Source: JABFSA01 sp963827515
GTDB taxonomy: Bacteria > Acidobacteriota > Vicinamibacteria > Vicinamibacterales > UBA2999
Reading direction: 5' to 3'
DNA: 64,000 bases
Assembly: GCA_963827515.1 (NCBI GenBank)
Contig: CAWHBF010000028.1
Location: 124,001 to 188,000 of the forward strand
This document shows positions 45,629-55,114 of the stretch, one piece after another; positions within the stretch are counted from its first letter, which is position 1, and every line of letters begins with the position of its first letter. The translations under genes were made by a program, and so were the position numbers. The notes beneath the pieces were generated by a model that worked only from the letters and a program-made list of their open reading frames with translations, did not search any database and was not told where the DNA came from.

Positions 45629-46274
45629 CTATCGTGGCTGGCTCTTGGCCAGCCCTTGCTTCTGCATCTGCTCGACCGTCTCCTTCACGAGCTCCTGGAC
45701 GAACGCGCCCAGGTCGCGTGCGTTCTTCGTTTCGCTGACGGCCGCCCACAAGAGCTGGTCGCGCGGCACGCTGTAGATCGTGGTTTCGACAACGACCGCC
45801 GTCTCGGTTTGCACCCCGCCGCTGCCTGGTACATACACAGCGCTCCAGCTGTAGCCGTAGTAGCCCCAGAACGTGCCGTAGCTCGGACTCACCCATAGGC
45901 TCGGTACGTATGTTTGCCGGGTTTCGGCGCTGACGGGCCGAACCACCACGACTCCGTCTACGTTGGCTCTCTCGAACCAGGGCCTGGCCGTCTCGGCGCG
46001 CTGCAGCTCCTCCTTCGGCGCGATCCGGTAGGTGGCGACCGCCTGCATCCCGCGCGCGTTTAGCTCGCGCACGAGCGACTCTTCGCCGGCGACCCGGAGA
46101 GAGGTGTCGTTCGAGACCACGAGCGCGGCAACCTTCTTGCCCGCAAAGCTGACGGAGCCTGCGTCCAGCGACTTGAAAGTTGACGTGAACGTAATCGCCG
46201 CCGAGATCGTCGCTGTCGCGGCCGCTCCAAACGCGAGCGTCGACCAATACTGCCTGAACGGGGCGTAGCCTCAT
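45629..46274 (-). CDS. Secreted protein of unknown function (frameshift after the second codon)
   Basis: From about 46268 the continuous frame reads YAPFRQYWSTLAFGAAATAT then ISAAITFTSTFKSLDAGSV, a signal peptide and export region. The only start codon (ATG AGG at 46274) is one base out of frame, so a single extra C after AGG would explain it. The mature part is VAALVVSNDTSLRVAGEESLVRELNARGMQAVATYRIAPKEEL, then a Tyr/Trp-rich strand region (YGTFWGYYGYSWSAVYV) and a helical end. It has the look of small envelope proteins whose first domain presents a conserved nucleotide-like alpha/beta fold, but no family is certain. Without repair the protein would not be exported. Confidence 0.55.
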
Positions 46275-46332
46275 GACCTCATCTCCCTTCGATCTCTCTC
46301 AGATGGCGGGCTCGAGCCCGCGTTCCGATTCC

Positions 46333-46514
46333 GCGCAGGCTGAAGCCTGCGCGCTCATCCAGATGACACCACTCTAGTGCGGTTTGCATTTCGTCGTAGA
46401 GCGCACGCTTCAGCGGCGCGTGTCCGCGGAGTAACCGCCTCGCCAGGCTACGGCGGTCCGCCGAAGCTTTACGCGAAGGCGGATGCTCTACGCCGAATCG
46501 AAAAGCGCTCTAAG
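46333..46514. repeat. Palindromic intergenic repeat, copy 2
   Basis: A perfect hairpin GCGCAGGCT-GA-AGCCTGCGC (46333-46352), then a repeat unit from GTGCGGTTTGC through CGTAGAGCGCACGCTTCAGC. An inserted CTACGGCGGTCCGCC...GCTTTACGCGAAGGCGG segment follows, closing with CTCTACGCCGAATCG and AAAAGCGCTCTAAG. Confidence 0.75.
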
Positions 46515-46728
46515 CGGCGGCCGACTGAACAGCATCCGGAGCGGTCAGCGTCTTATAGTAGCGCCCGACACGCCACGCCAGCATCAGTGCCACGAACGCG
46601 AGCACGGCATTCACCGCCGCAAAGCCGCGGGACGGCAGCAGGAGATACGTGGACCCGATGAAGACGAGCGCCGCCGAGAGCACGTCCCCCATCCGGACGA
46701 AGAACGAGTCGATCGCCCGGTCACGCCG
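46510..46728 (-). pseudogene. C-terminal relic of an ATP/ADP-translocase-like (Npt-type) transporter
   Basis: Directly after the symporter stop, in the same frame, the sequence continues DRAIDSFFVRMGDVLSAALV, then FIGSTYLLLPSRGFAAVNAV and LAFVALMLAWRVGRYYKTLT. (K/R)xxIDxFxVRxGDxLSAxxxFxG is typical of the last helices of NTP/NDP-exchange-like transporters. No earlier part of such a protein is present. An internal ATG at 46692 would give a 60-residue two-helix protein, so a small membrane protein is the alternative. Confidence 0.45.
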
Positions 46729-48870
46729 TCACTCCACCCAATGCAGGACGTTGCGGACGATTGACCAGCGCGGCTGGCGCCGCGCGGTCTCCTGTCCGAG
46801 AATCCAGTATTTGTAGGTCGCGTCGAGCGTGCCGTCCTTGCGCTTCAACGCAATCCAGGTGTTCACGAAGGCCGCCAGGGACTGATCGCGTTTGCCAATC
46901 GGATACGCGAGCGGCACTCGGATCGGATCGGGGCCTGGCACGACCACCGAGTAGGCCGGATACATCAAGGTCCACGCCGACCCGCGCTCGGCGGGCAGGA
47001 CGAGCGCGTCGTGCGTGGAGGAGGCTCGATCGAACAGCCGCTCGAGGCCGTCAGCGTGCACCTGGATGACTGCACGCGGCAGGAGGTCGCGGACCGCGCG
47101 GACGTAGTACGGCACATCGGGAATGGCGATCGTCACGGCACCTCGATCGCGAATGGCGTCCCAGGTCGCGTACTGATCACGCTGGTCGTCCGCAACGACG
47201 AACGCGAGGGTTTCGTCCAGATACGAATCCGAGAAGAGGACTTCCCTCGCCCGGCCCGTCGTCACGATAACACCCGACATCACGAGGTCGCAGTACCCCT
47301 CCTCGAGTTGCGCCGCCATCCGTTCACGATCCACGGGCACGAAGGCGAGGGTGACGCCCATCTCGCGCGCCAGACGGTGCGCCAGCTCGATATCGAAGCC
47401 CACCAGGTCGCCCGCCCGATTGAAGAACGCAAACGGGAGCGAGTCGGCGAGGTACCCGACGCGCAGCACCCTGCGCGCATCGATTGTCTCGAGCGGCGGC
47501 AGGTTCGTGACAGGTGGCGGCGACGACGAGCGTGCCACGATCGCGTCGACCGGCTGGTGCAGCAAGTGCATCGACGCCAGGACAGTGTCCTTCGAATACG
47601 CCTGGGAGATCTCGGTGGCGAAGAGCAGGCGCGTGCCGCCGAGAACCAGGATGACGAGGGCCACGGTGACGCCTGCGTACGACGCGACCCGCCCGCGCCG
47701 CCAGTGAAGGTGCCCGGTGACGGCGCAGGTGACGAGGAGGGCCACCGTGAGCGTGTGCACCGCCGCGACGAGCGACCCCACACGCGAGTTGATGACGCCC
47801 GTCGCAAGGAACAGCTGAAACGTGTCGGCTGGAATCCGAAATTGATCGAGCAGAAACGGCACGGCGGCGGTGAGACTGCCAAAGAAGGTCACCATCCCTG
47901 CAAGCGCCAACTGCGGATATTCCGACGGCGTCACGGGCACATCAGCGAACCATCCCGCGAAGAGGATAAAGCTGAGGGAGAGCAGCTTTCCCGTGTGCGG
48001 AAAGTTGAAGGACGCCGGCACGATGACCTCCGTCAGCCGTCCAGGATCCTCGTTGCCAGGATGGAGCCGACCCAGGAGTGTGCGGCTGGCCTGCATGAGG
48101 CCCGGCAGCACGATGAAGAGATCGCCGGCCATGAACGCGGTGATGAGCGAATCGCGTGACTCGCCCAGGACGTCCCTCGCTCGAATGGGGGTGAGCGCGG
48201 CGACCAGTCCCGGGAGCACCCACAGACTGACCATCAAGGCCACCACCACGTAGGCCACCAGGTAGATCTGCAGACGACCCACCTGTTCCAGATCCAGCGT
48301 CCCCGCGGCGTGGGCCGCGATCGCAAACAGTCCATAGGGCGTCAGCCGCGTGACGAAACGAGTTGCCGCCGAAATGGCGTCCCTGGCGACCAGTAGGACG
48401 TCGAGCAGGCGCTCCCTGCGTTCGACACCCACGACGGCGATGCCCAGAATGAGGGAGAACAGGACGACGGCCGGGACGACATTGTTCGCCAGCGAATTGA
48501 ACGGGTTGGCGGGAATATACAGGTCGATGAAGTCGAACGCGGGTTGCCGCTCGACGAGGCTCGCGCTGAAGAACGATGCGCTTTGCACCGAGGGAAACGT
48601 CAGGGGGATCAGGAACGCGAACGAGAGCCCCACGAGCCACAAGCCACCAATCACCGCCGCGGCTCGAACACCCAGTGTCCGGAGCTCGGCCGACCGGAGG
48701 GAGCCGAGACTGGCGACGATGGAGACGGTGATGTACGGCAACACCGTCATCTGGAGCAGCTTGACGAATCCGTCGGCCGCCCACTTCAGCGCGGCCGCCC
48801 GTTCGCCGAAGAACAACCCGGTGAGAATGCCAAGCGAGAGTCCGGTGAGGATTTTTCGAGAGAACGTCAT
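46729..48870 (-). CDS. Dicarboxylate/amino-acid:cation symporter fused to a periplasmic solute-binding domain
   Basis: 713 uninterrupted residues from ATG 48870. Residues about 1-400 form an SDF (DAACS, GltP-like) symporter: KILTGLSLGILTGLFFGERA, VLPYITVSIVASLGSLRS, NPFNSLANNVVPAVVLFSLILG, and a transport core with FNFPHTGKLLSLSFILFAGWF. After an additional helix (about 400-430) comes an SBP_bac_3 domain (about 475-690): VLRVGYLADSLPFAFFNRAGDLVGFDIELAHRLAREMG, YCDLVMSGVIVTTGRAREVLFSDSYLDETLAFVV, AFVNTWIALKRKDGTL. Such binding domains normally feed ABC transporters. Its placement after the last helix predicts a periplasmic domain that could hand substrate to the symporter. Amino acids or dicarboxylates are likely ligands. 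Confidence 0.88.
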   Translation of the reverse strand: MTFSRKILTGLSLGILTGLFFGERAAALKWAADGFVKLLQMTVLPYITVSIVASLGSLRSAELRTLGVRAAAVIGGLWLVGLSFAFLIPLTFPSVQSASFFSASLVERQPAFDFIDLYIPANPFNSLANNVVPAVVLFSLILGIAVVGVERRERLLDVLLVARDAISAATRFVTRLTPYGLFAIAAHAAGTLDLEQVGRLQIYLVAYVVVALMVSLWVLPGLVAALTPIRARDVLGESRDSLITAFMAGDLFIVLPGLMQASRTLLGRLHPGNEDPGRLTEVIVPASFNFPHTGKLLSLSFILFAGWFADVPVTPSEYPQLALAGMVTFFGSLTAAVPFLLDQFRIPADTFQLFLATGVINSRVGSLVAAVHTLTVALLVTCAVTGHLHWRRGRVASYAGVTVALVILVLGGTRLLFATEISQAYSKDTVLASMHLLHQPVDAIVARSSSPPPVTNLPPLETIDARRVLRVGYLADSLPFAFFNRAGDLVGFDIELAHRLAREMGVTLAFVPVDRERMAAQLEEGYCDLVMSGVIVTTGRAREVLFSDSYLDETLAFVVADDQRDQYATWDAIRDRGAVTIAIPDVPYYVRAVRDLLPRAVIQVHADGLERLFDRASSTHDALVLPAERGSAWTLMYPAYSVVVPGPDPIRVPLAYPIGKRDQSLAAFVNTWIALKRKDGTLDATYKYWILGQETARRQPRWSIVRNVLHWVE

Positions 48871-49134
48871 TGGCTGGCAGCCAGGGCCAGCGAGAACGTG
48901 ACCGCCAGGCGGCACGACCGCGGCTGAGCCAATCCCACCTCAATCATCGTGAATTCGCTCGGCTCGTTACGGCAGCTACGACGTGGCCCAGGCGGGTCGA
49001 CGTCCTCGCGGCTGCCCGCTGTGGCAGGCGCCCGCGAGGCCTCGTGACAGTCGATTGTTTCTCGACGGTACTTCGCCGCCGTCGAGTGTGTTGCTCTTGA
49101 ACGTCGAGAAGTCGGTCGACTTCACGACGCTCTT

Positions 49135-49822
49135 CTAGAAGCGAAATCCGAACGTGAGCGGGAAGTAAGTGCCAGTGGTGCTGCCACCCGTTCCTGCGGC
49201 TGGCGCCCGCCGCGGTCTCCGGCTCGAATCTCTGGCCCAGCCACGTAGTGATACCGCGTCTCGACGATAGAACTCGGCAGACTCACCAATACCAAACCCG
49301 ACGCCGCCGCCGACGTTGAACCCGAAATCCCAGCCTCCGCGCGATCCGACGACGTCGGTGACCGGATACGTGCCGCATATGTAGTAGTAGGGATCGCAGA
49401 TGACGCCACTGCCGATGTACTCAGTGATCTCTACCTCGCGATGGTACATGCCGGGGCCGAGGACGATGGTACGGACGAAGGGCGGCCTCCGGCGGCGCCA
49501 AGTTCGCAACGAGGTTGAAGTCCAACTGGTGGGTCTGGTGGTTGGCCGAGAACCTGCTCGCCCCGAAGAACGGGGCGTCGTCCTTGATGTCGAACCAGCG
49601 GTAGGCGTATTCAAACTGGAATCCCAGCCGGTTGCTGGCGTTTTCAAAGGTGACGCCGACGGCCGGACCCCAGCCGGTTCCGAAGCGTTCCCCGAGATCA
49701 CCGGCGATAAAAGTGGGCCCGCCACCCAGGTTCACATGAATCCGCTTCTCCTGGGCGCCGCTGACCGCCGGTGTCAGTGCGAAAACGGTAGCGGCGATGA
49801 ACACGAGAACTCTAATGCGCAT
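49135..49822 (-). CDS. Outer-membrane beta-barrel protein (three frameshifts)
   Basis: ATG 49822 with AGGAGG upstream. Signal peptide ending VSGAQE, then KRIHVNLGGGPTFIAGDLGERFGTGWGPAVGVTFENASNRLGFQFEYAYRWFDIKDD, a classic small-barrel N-terminus. Near 49490 the frame shifts to PGMYHREVEITEYIG, and WDFGFNVGGGVGFGIGESAEFY follows. Two compensating shifts around 49270-49190 are needed to keep VETRYHYVAGPEI and the closing strand TTGTYFPLTFGFRF, which ends in Phe as barrels do. About 228 residues when joined. Either decaying or poorly sequenced. A good sigma-54 site lies 30 bases upstream. Confidence 0.6.
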
Positions 49823-49851
49823 GATGTCAACTGCCTCCTGCCGGTGCTCGG

Positions 49852-49867
49852 AGCAAGAGTCAAGCCA
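49852..49867 (-). promoter_or_regulatory. Sigma-54-type promoter (minus strand)
   Basis: TGGCTTGACTCTTGCT has TGGC, YG, TTGCT and GG-N10-GC. The predicted start (about 49841) leaves a 19-base leader that begins with the AGGAGG ribosome site, a tight and plausible arrangement. Confidence 0.55.
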
Positions 49868-50072
49868 CGTGGGCACGGATCGTTAAGGGCGCCGGTATTT
49901 CTCCAGGGCGAGGTTGGCCTGTCTCGGACCCCCGCAGAGCGCAAAGCGATGTGTCTCGCAAACCGCCGATAGCGCGCTGACAACATACGGTGAGAACGGC
50001 CCTCGTCGCGCGCCCTTGAGACATCACGTGACACCTGAACGTGGCGGACCATGTCTTGCACGAGGCCCGGCT

Positions 50073-51253
50073 ATGGCACGCCTGCTGCTTGTGTCGGTGT
50101 TGTGTGCCCTGCCCGCCATGGCTCTGGCGCAAGACACGCGTGCCGCATCGATTGCCGCCGAGCAATCCGACAAGGCCGCGCGTCTGGCCCCGTACGAACC
50201 ACACTGGGTCGAGAACCTTCTCTCGGGCGCGCGCGAGGCGCTCATCTTGCAGCCTTCGGGCGTCTATGCGTATTTCGACAGTGTCTACAGCGGCGGCGGG
50301 TTCACGCTTGGCGCCGGCTACCGCCAGTTCACGGGCGATCGTACGCAGTGGACCGTGGCGGGGTTGTATTCGGTCAAGGGGTACAAGTTGATCCAGGCGG
50401 CTGCGATCTCGCCTGGTCACCTGTCCGGTCATCTCGATTTTGGCGGCACCGCGTTATGGCGGGACGCCACGCAGGTGTCCTATCACGGCTTGGGACAGGC
50501 CAGCCCCGCCGACATCGACACGGCTTATCGCATGCAGCAGACCCAGGTGGGCGGGGATGTCACCGCCAGGCCGCACCGGTGGGTGCGGCTCACGGCGGCT
50601 GCCTCGGTTGAGGACTACGCGCTGAAGGATCCCACGGGCAGCCAAATCCCGGTCGAGGACGTATTCACTCCCGAGACCGCCCCCGGTGTCGGGGTCGATC
50701 CCACCTTCGTGCACACGTCGGCCGCCGCGGCCTTCGACTGGCGACCCGCCGCCGACTATGCGCGGCGGGGGGACTGTACCGCGTCGGCCGCCATCACTAC
50801 GCCGACCGGGACAGCACCTATACCTTCGACCGTCTCGACACCGAGCTCGTGCAGCACATTCCGATCCTGCGCGAGACCTGGGTGGTCTCGCTGCGTGGCC
50901 GACTCGAGTCCACGCTCGGTGATGACGATCAGGTTCCGTACTTCATGCTTCCAGCGCTCGGCAGCGGCAGCTCGTTGCGCGGCTACAGCAGCTGGCGCTT
51001 CCGCGATCGCCACGCGATGCTCCTGTCGGGCGAGTGGCGATGGATCCCCAATCGAATGGCCCTGGACATGGCGTTCTTCTACGACACGGGCATGGTGGCC
51101 CCCCGCTTCGATGCGATCGCGCTCAATTCGTTTGCGAGCGACTTTGGCGTGGGTATTCGGTTTCATGGGTTGGCACGGACACCGCTGCGCGTCGAGCTCG
51201 CGAAAGGCGACGAAGGCGTGCGGGTCGTGTTCGCCGCGAGCGCGGCATTCTGA
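50073..51253 (+). CDS. Omp85/surface-antigen-type beta-barrel (one frameshift)
   Basis: ATG 50073; signal peptide ending MALAQ. The first frame carries a barrel start (GVYAYFDSVYSGGGFTLGAGYRQFTGDRTQWTVAGLYSV) to about 50760. After a one-base shift the second continues with DSTYTFDRLDTELVQHIPILRETWVVSLRGRLES, the Omp85 signature region GSGSSLRGYSSWRFRDRHAMLLSGEWRW, and a terminal strand LRVELAKGDEGVRVVFAASAAF ending in Phe. There are no POTRA domains; about 393 residues. This is the Bac_surface_Ag type rather than a true BamA. The stop is three bases before the GTG of the next gene, so the two are probably translated together. Confidence 0.7.
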
Positions 51254-51255
51254 GC

Positions 51256-52908
51256 GTGACGACACGATGGGCGACACGACTCGGACTGTGCTGCCTCCTG
51301 GCGGTTGCGCCAGCATTGCTTCTCGGCGACGAACGCCGGTTCCTCGACGACGACCCGCTGACTCGCGAGCCCGAGACGCAGGATGCGTCGGGAGTGCAGG
51401 AGTGGACGATCGATCTGTTCATCGATCTGGCGACCAACCTCTTTTCCAGGCCGGGTGACCCGACACCGGACGTGCGCGCGCGCAATGTCAACACGATCGA
51501 CGAAGTACCGGATTCGAACTGGTTCACCAACCGCATCCTGGCGCGGGCCCTGACACCGGACGATGTTGCCCGCGGGCCGCTCACAGGCAGCGGACCGGCA
51601 CCGGGCACCTGGAGCGTGGTCTCTCGAAAGCTGGCCGGAGTCGCCCCGGGGTTCACGATGCGAGACGCTGGTGGCGAGATCTGGTTCGTGTCCTTCGACG
51701 CGGCCGGGCATCCCGAAGCCGCCACCGGGGCGATCATGGTCGCGAACAAGCTGTTCTGGGCGCTCGGGTACTGGCAGGTGGAGAACTACCTGATCGCGGT
51801 CAGGCCCGATCAGATTGCCATCGCTGAGACGGCCACCTTCACCCCACCCTCGGGACGCGAGCGCCGGATGCGGGCGCGCGATCTGGATGATGTCTTCGCG
51901 CGTTCGCACCAGAGCACGGATGGCACATATCGCGCTGTTGCCGCGCGCGCCGTGGCTGGGCGCCCGATCGGCGGGTTTCGCTACCACGGCACGCGGCCCG
52001 ACGACCCGAACGACGTTGTCCCTCACGAGCATCGCCGCGAGCTGAGAGCGCTCAAGGTGTTCGGCGCGTGGACCAACCTGGTGGACATGAAGGCGGGCAA
52101 CACCCTCGACACCGTGGTGGCCGAAAACGGTCGCAGCGTGGTGCGGCACTACCTGCAGGACGTCGGCTCCACGTTCGGGACCGGCGCCAACGGCCCTCGT
52201 GAGTACGACGAGGGGTGGGAATATCTGTATGACGGTACGCTGACCCGAAAGCGCCTCGCGCGTCTCGGCTTCTTCTTCGAGCCATGGCAGACCGTGCCGT
52301 ACGTCGAGCAGCCCGCCATCGGGCGATTCGAAGGCGACGAGTTCGAGCCTCAGGCATGGCGGCCGCGCGTCCCGACCGCCGCCTTCCTGCGCGCACGAGC
52401 CGACGACACGTTTTGGGCGGCACGGCGCGTCGCGGCCTTCAGCGACGAGATGATTCGAAGCGCGGCACGGGAGGGGCGCTACTCCGATCCCGCCGCCGCA
52501 CAGTTGCTCGGCGATGTGTTGATCAAACGTCGCCAGAAGATTGCGCAGGCCTATCTCCCGGCGATCAACCCGCTCGTGGACTTCGCGCTCTCCGGCGAGG
52601 GCCGTCTCGTCTTTCGTAATGCCGCCGTCGACGCGGGCGTCGCTCCGGCGCCTCCAGGCGGCTACCGTGCGAGCTGGTTCGAGTTCGACAACGCCACGGG
52701 ACAGGGGCCATCACTCGGGCCGGCCACCACGTCCGCGTCGACCGAGATGGGTGCGCCACAGCCGTTGCCGTCACCAATCGGGTCATACGTTAGAGTGCAG
52801 GTCTCGGCGATCGAGCCAGCGCCCGTGGAGTGGACCCGGCCTGTCGATGCCTACTTTCGGCGAACCGCCGGTGGATGGAGCCTCGTGGGTCTCGAGAGGA
52901 TCCCGTAA
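51256..52908 (+). CDS. Large secreted protein, possibly a degenerate kinase-like fold
   Basis: 550 intact residues from GTG 51256. Signal peptide ending LLLGDE. Segments GFTMRDAGGEIWFVSFDAAGHPEAATGAIMVANKLFWALGYWQVENYL and LKVFGAWTNLVDMKAGNTLDTVV, then RHYLQDVGSTFGTG, run in the order expected of an atypical kinase (glycine-rich turn, strand, acidic helix, catalytic DxxxxN, DxG metal site). In the strand where relatives would have VKFD this one has VSFD, so the ATP-binding Lys would be missing. This reading is by eye and tentative. It is coupled to the Omp85-type gene upstream, suggesting an envelope pair. Confidence 0.6.
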   Translation: MTTRWATRLGLCCLLAVAPALLLGDERRFLDDDPLTREPETQDASGVQEWTIDLFIDLATNLFSRPGDPTPDVRARNVNTIDEVPDSNWFTNRILARALTPDDVARGPLTGSGPAPGTWSVVSRKLAGVAPGFTMRDAGGEIWFVSFDAAGHPEAATGAIMVANKLFWALGYWQVENYLIAVRPDQIAIAETATFTPPSGRERRMRARDLDDVFARSHQSTDGTYRAVAARAVAGRPIGGFRYHGTRPDDPNDVVPHEHRRELRALKVFGAWTNLVDMKAGNTLDTVVAENGRSVVRHYLQDVGSTFGTGANGPREYDEGWEYLYDGTLTRKRLARLGFFFEPWQTVPYVEQPAIGRFEGDEFEPQAWRPRVPTAAFLRARADDTFWAARRVAAFSDEMIRSAAREGRYSDPAAAQLLGDVLIKRRQKIAQAYLPAINPLVDFALSGEGRLVFRNAAVDAGVAPAPPGGYRASWFEFDNATGQGPSLGPATTSASTEMGAPQPLPSPIGSYVRVQVSAIEPAPVEWTRPVDAYFRRTAGGWSLVGLERIP

Positions 52909-52932
52909 CCTCACCAGCTTCAGGTCAGAGTG

Positions 52933-53517
52933 ATGCACAAAGTAAATTCGAGAATCGTCGTCGTCGCCGCAACGATCGTCATCGCGCTCACGCTTCACGT
53001 GACTCTCGAAGGGGTGGACGTGCGGGTCGAGCACGACAAGGCCTTCGACTTCCGCCCGATGAAAACGTGGGCGTGGAACCCCAAGGGTGCCGGCGACGTG
53101 ATCATGGCACGCACCAAGGACGACGACCCGGCCGCCATGAAACAGCGGTTCGAGCCGGTGATTCTGGATGCCGTCATGACCGAGATGACACGCCGCAGTC
53201 TGCAGCAGGCGACATCCGAGCCGGACCTCATGGTCACCTACTACGTTCTACTGACCACGAACATGTCCTCACAAACCATGGGTCAGTTTCTGCCTGCGAC
53301 AGTTATGTGGGGCATCCCACCGTTCGCACCGGCGACCCAGTCACTCAAGGTCATGAATCAGGGATCGCTCGTCCTCGATCTGAGCGCCAAGGGCACGGTC
53401 GTGTGGCGCGGTTTGGCCGAAGCGAAGATCGAGATCGGCACGGACATCAAAAAGCGGGAGGCACTCCTCCGCGAGGGAGTACGAGATCTACTTCGACGCT
53501 ACCCGCCGAAACAATAG
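52933..53517 (+). CDS. DUF4136 secreted protein
   Basis: 194 residues from ATG 52933; GTG 52930 is an alternative. Signal segment IVVVAATIVIALTLHVTLEG. The DUF4136 pattern is clear: VDVRVEHDKAFDFRPMKTWAWNPKG, ILDAVMTEMTRRSLQQATSEPDLMVTYYVLLTT, then QGSLVLDLSAKGTVVWRGLAEAKIE and a closing helix REGVRDLLRRYPPKQ. It is better conserved than the one at 38381. It follows the kinase-like gene by 24 bases and is probably in the same transcript. Function unknown; such proteins are usually exported or lipid-anchored. Confidence 0.85.
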   Translation: MHKVNSRIVVVAATIVIALTLHVTLEGVDVRVEHDKAFDFRPMKTWAWNPKGAGDVIMARTKDDDPAAMKQRFEPVILDAVMTEMTRRSLQQATSEPDLMVTYYVLLTTNMSSQTMGQFLPATVMWGIPPFAPATQSLKVMNQGSLVLDLSAKGTVVWRGLAEAKIEIGTDIKKREALLREGVRDLLRRYPPKQ

Positions 53518-53558
53518 GTCTCACCGTGCCCGCCGTCGTACACCGAGAAAGGCGTTTT

Positions 53559-54377
53559 ATGACAGTGCACCAGTGGTCGGCGTTGTGCTTTCGATCAGCG
53601 CTCGCAGGTCTCGCCGCAATCGGCCTCGTCGCGTGCGGCCGATCAGAACCAGCGACCGATGCCGAGCGACTGGCTCGCGGTCGGGAGCTCGTGCAACAGA
53701 TGAGCGAGCGACTCGCCGCAGCGACACAACGTGAACGTCGACGACCACCGAAGTGCGCGACATGGTACGCATGTCTGGTGCCAAGGAATCGGTATCGCTG
53801 ACGGGCGTGTACACCGTCCGGCGTCCCGATCGCTTCCACGCCAAGGTGACAGGCGCCCGAGGGCTCGAAACGTGGTACGACGGTGCTCGACTGACCGTCG
53901 CCGTCGAGCAGGCCAAAGTGTTCGCCCAGGCGCCGATGCCTGAAACCATCGACCGCACCCTTGATGCGATTGCCGAGCGGTACGACCTGGCGATGCCGAT
54001 GGGCGATCTGTTTTACAGCTCCGCTCAAAAAGCGTTGCTGTCCGACACGACGACCGGTGGATACGTCGGCACTGAGAATGTCGGCAATACCCCCTGCCAT
54101 CACCTGGAGTTTCAAGACGTGGGCGCGGACTGGGAGATCTGGCTCCCGCTGGAGGGTGAGCCGCTCCCGAAGCGGTTCAGGGTCGTGCAAAAACGGCGTA
54201 CGGGAAAGCCGATGGTGGACGTGACATTCGCAACATGGGACCTCGCGGCTCAATCGAGCGATGCCACATTCGTCCCCAAGGTGCCTGCGGACTACGAAGG
54301 CATCGCGATCTTGCAGACGGGCCGCGGCGGTCAAACACACCGCGACGGCCGAACCTGCGCCGGCCGCAAAGAAGTAG
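53559..54377 (+). CDS. DUF2092 periplasmic protein (two frameshifts)
   Basis: ATG 53559 gives a signal peptide with a lipobox-like GLVACG, then ELVQQMSERLAAATQ. Near 53738 the frame shifts to VRDMVRMSGAKESVSLTGVYTVRRPDRFHAKVTGARGLETWYDGARLTVAVEQAKVFAQAPMP and on to ADWEIWLPLEGEPLPKRFRVVQKRRTGKPMVDVTFATWDL, matching DUF2092, a LolA-like beta-sheet family. Near 54320 a second shift returns to the first frame for a tail AAAVKHTATAEPAPAAKK and a stop at 54375. Without it the reading runs to 54403. About 272 residues when joined. The repeat-protein gene follows, a pairing I recall from other genomes. Confidence 0.65.
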
Positions 54378-54406
54378 CGTCCACGGTTGATAAGGAGACC
54401 TGAATC

Positions 54407-55114
54407 ATGGCGCCACAGAGCACGACACGACAACTCGGCTACCTGTTCGTGGTGGCCGTGCTGGTCACCGCGATAGGCGTGACAGAACCGTTCGCGCAAG
54501 TGCGAACGGCCCGGCGGGGCGCCGTGGCCAAGGGCGACGACGGGGCCGTCGCCGCCGGACCGCGGGGCGCTGCCGTCAAGGGTGAAGAGGGCTACGCCGC
54601 CGCGGGACAGCGGGGTGCGGTCGTCAGCGGTGAAGAAGGTTACGCCGCGGTTGGACGGAACGGCAATGTCGTCACCGGCGACGATATTGACGCCGACGTC
54701 GCCGTCGGCCGTCGTGGCGCCGTCGTGGTCGGCGAAGAAGGCGCCGCTGCCGTCGGCCGTTACGGGGGCGTCGTGGTGGGCCAGCGTTATGAAAGCTACG
54801 AGGCCTGGCGCGCGGTGGCCGCGGTCGGCGCTGGCATCGCCATCGGTACGATGCTGGCCAAGCCACCGGCCGCCGCGACGACCGTCGTGGTGGCGGAATC
54901 CTCGTACTACTACCACGACAACGTGTTCTACACGCGCGTGATGAGCAGCGGAACGGTCGTCTACCAGGCGGTCGAGCCTCCGGCAGGGGCGATCATCACG
55001 ACGCTCCCGGCAAGCTGCACGAGCGTGACCGTCGGTGGCGTGGCGTACTCCCAGTGCGGCACCACGCACTACCAGCGCGTCTCGAATGGATACCAGGTCG
55101 TCGTGCTGAAGTGA
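54407..55114 (+). CDS. Exported Gly/Ala/Val repeat protein
   Basis: 235 residues, ATG 54407 with AAGGAGA upstream. Signal peptide ending PFAQV. Then repeats of the form RGAVxxGxxGxAAxG: RRGAVAKGDDGAVAAG, RGAAVKGEEGYAAAG, RGAVVSGEEGYAAVG, NGNVVTGDDIDADVAVG, RGAVVVGEEGAAAVG. A glycine-rich helix (VAAVGAGIAIGTMLAKPP) and a Cys-containing domain follow (ASCTSVTVGGVAYSQCGTTHYQRVSNGYQVVVL). YSQCGxxxYxxxxxGYxVV is typical of short conserved domains in exported proteins. The repeats could form a beta-solenoid. Co-transcribed with the DUF2092 gene; role unknown. Confidence 0.7.
   Translation: MAPQSTTRQLGYLFVVAVLVTAIGVTEPFAQVRTARRGAVAKGDDGAVAAGPRGAAVKGEEGYAAAGQRGAVVSGEEGYAAVGRNGNVVTGDDIDADVAVGRRGAVVVGEEGAAAVGRYGGVVVGQRYESYEAWRAVAAVGAGIAIGTMLAKPPAAATTVVVAESSYYYHDNVFYTRVMSSGTVVYQAVEPPAGAIITTLPASCTSVTVGGVAYSQCGTTHYQRVSNGYQVVVLK

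Noticed and set aside
49030..49134. Minus-strand reading TDFSTFKSNTLDGGEVP, reminiscent of a glutathione-peroxidase N-terminus.
   Set aside because: Only about 17 residues, no catalytic Cys region follows in any frame, and no start context; probably chance.
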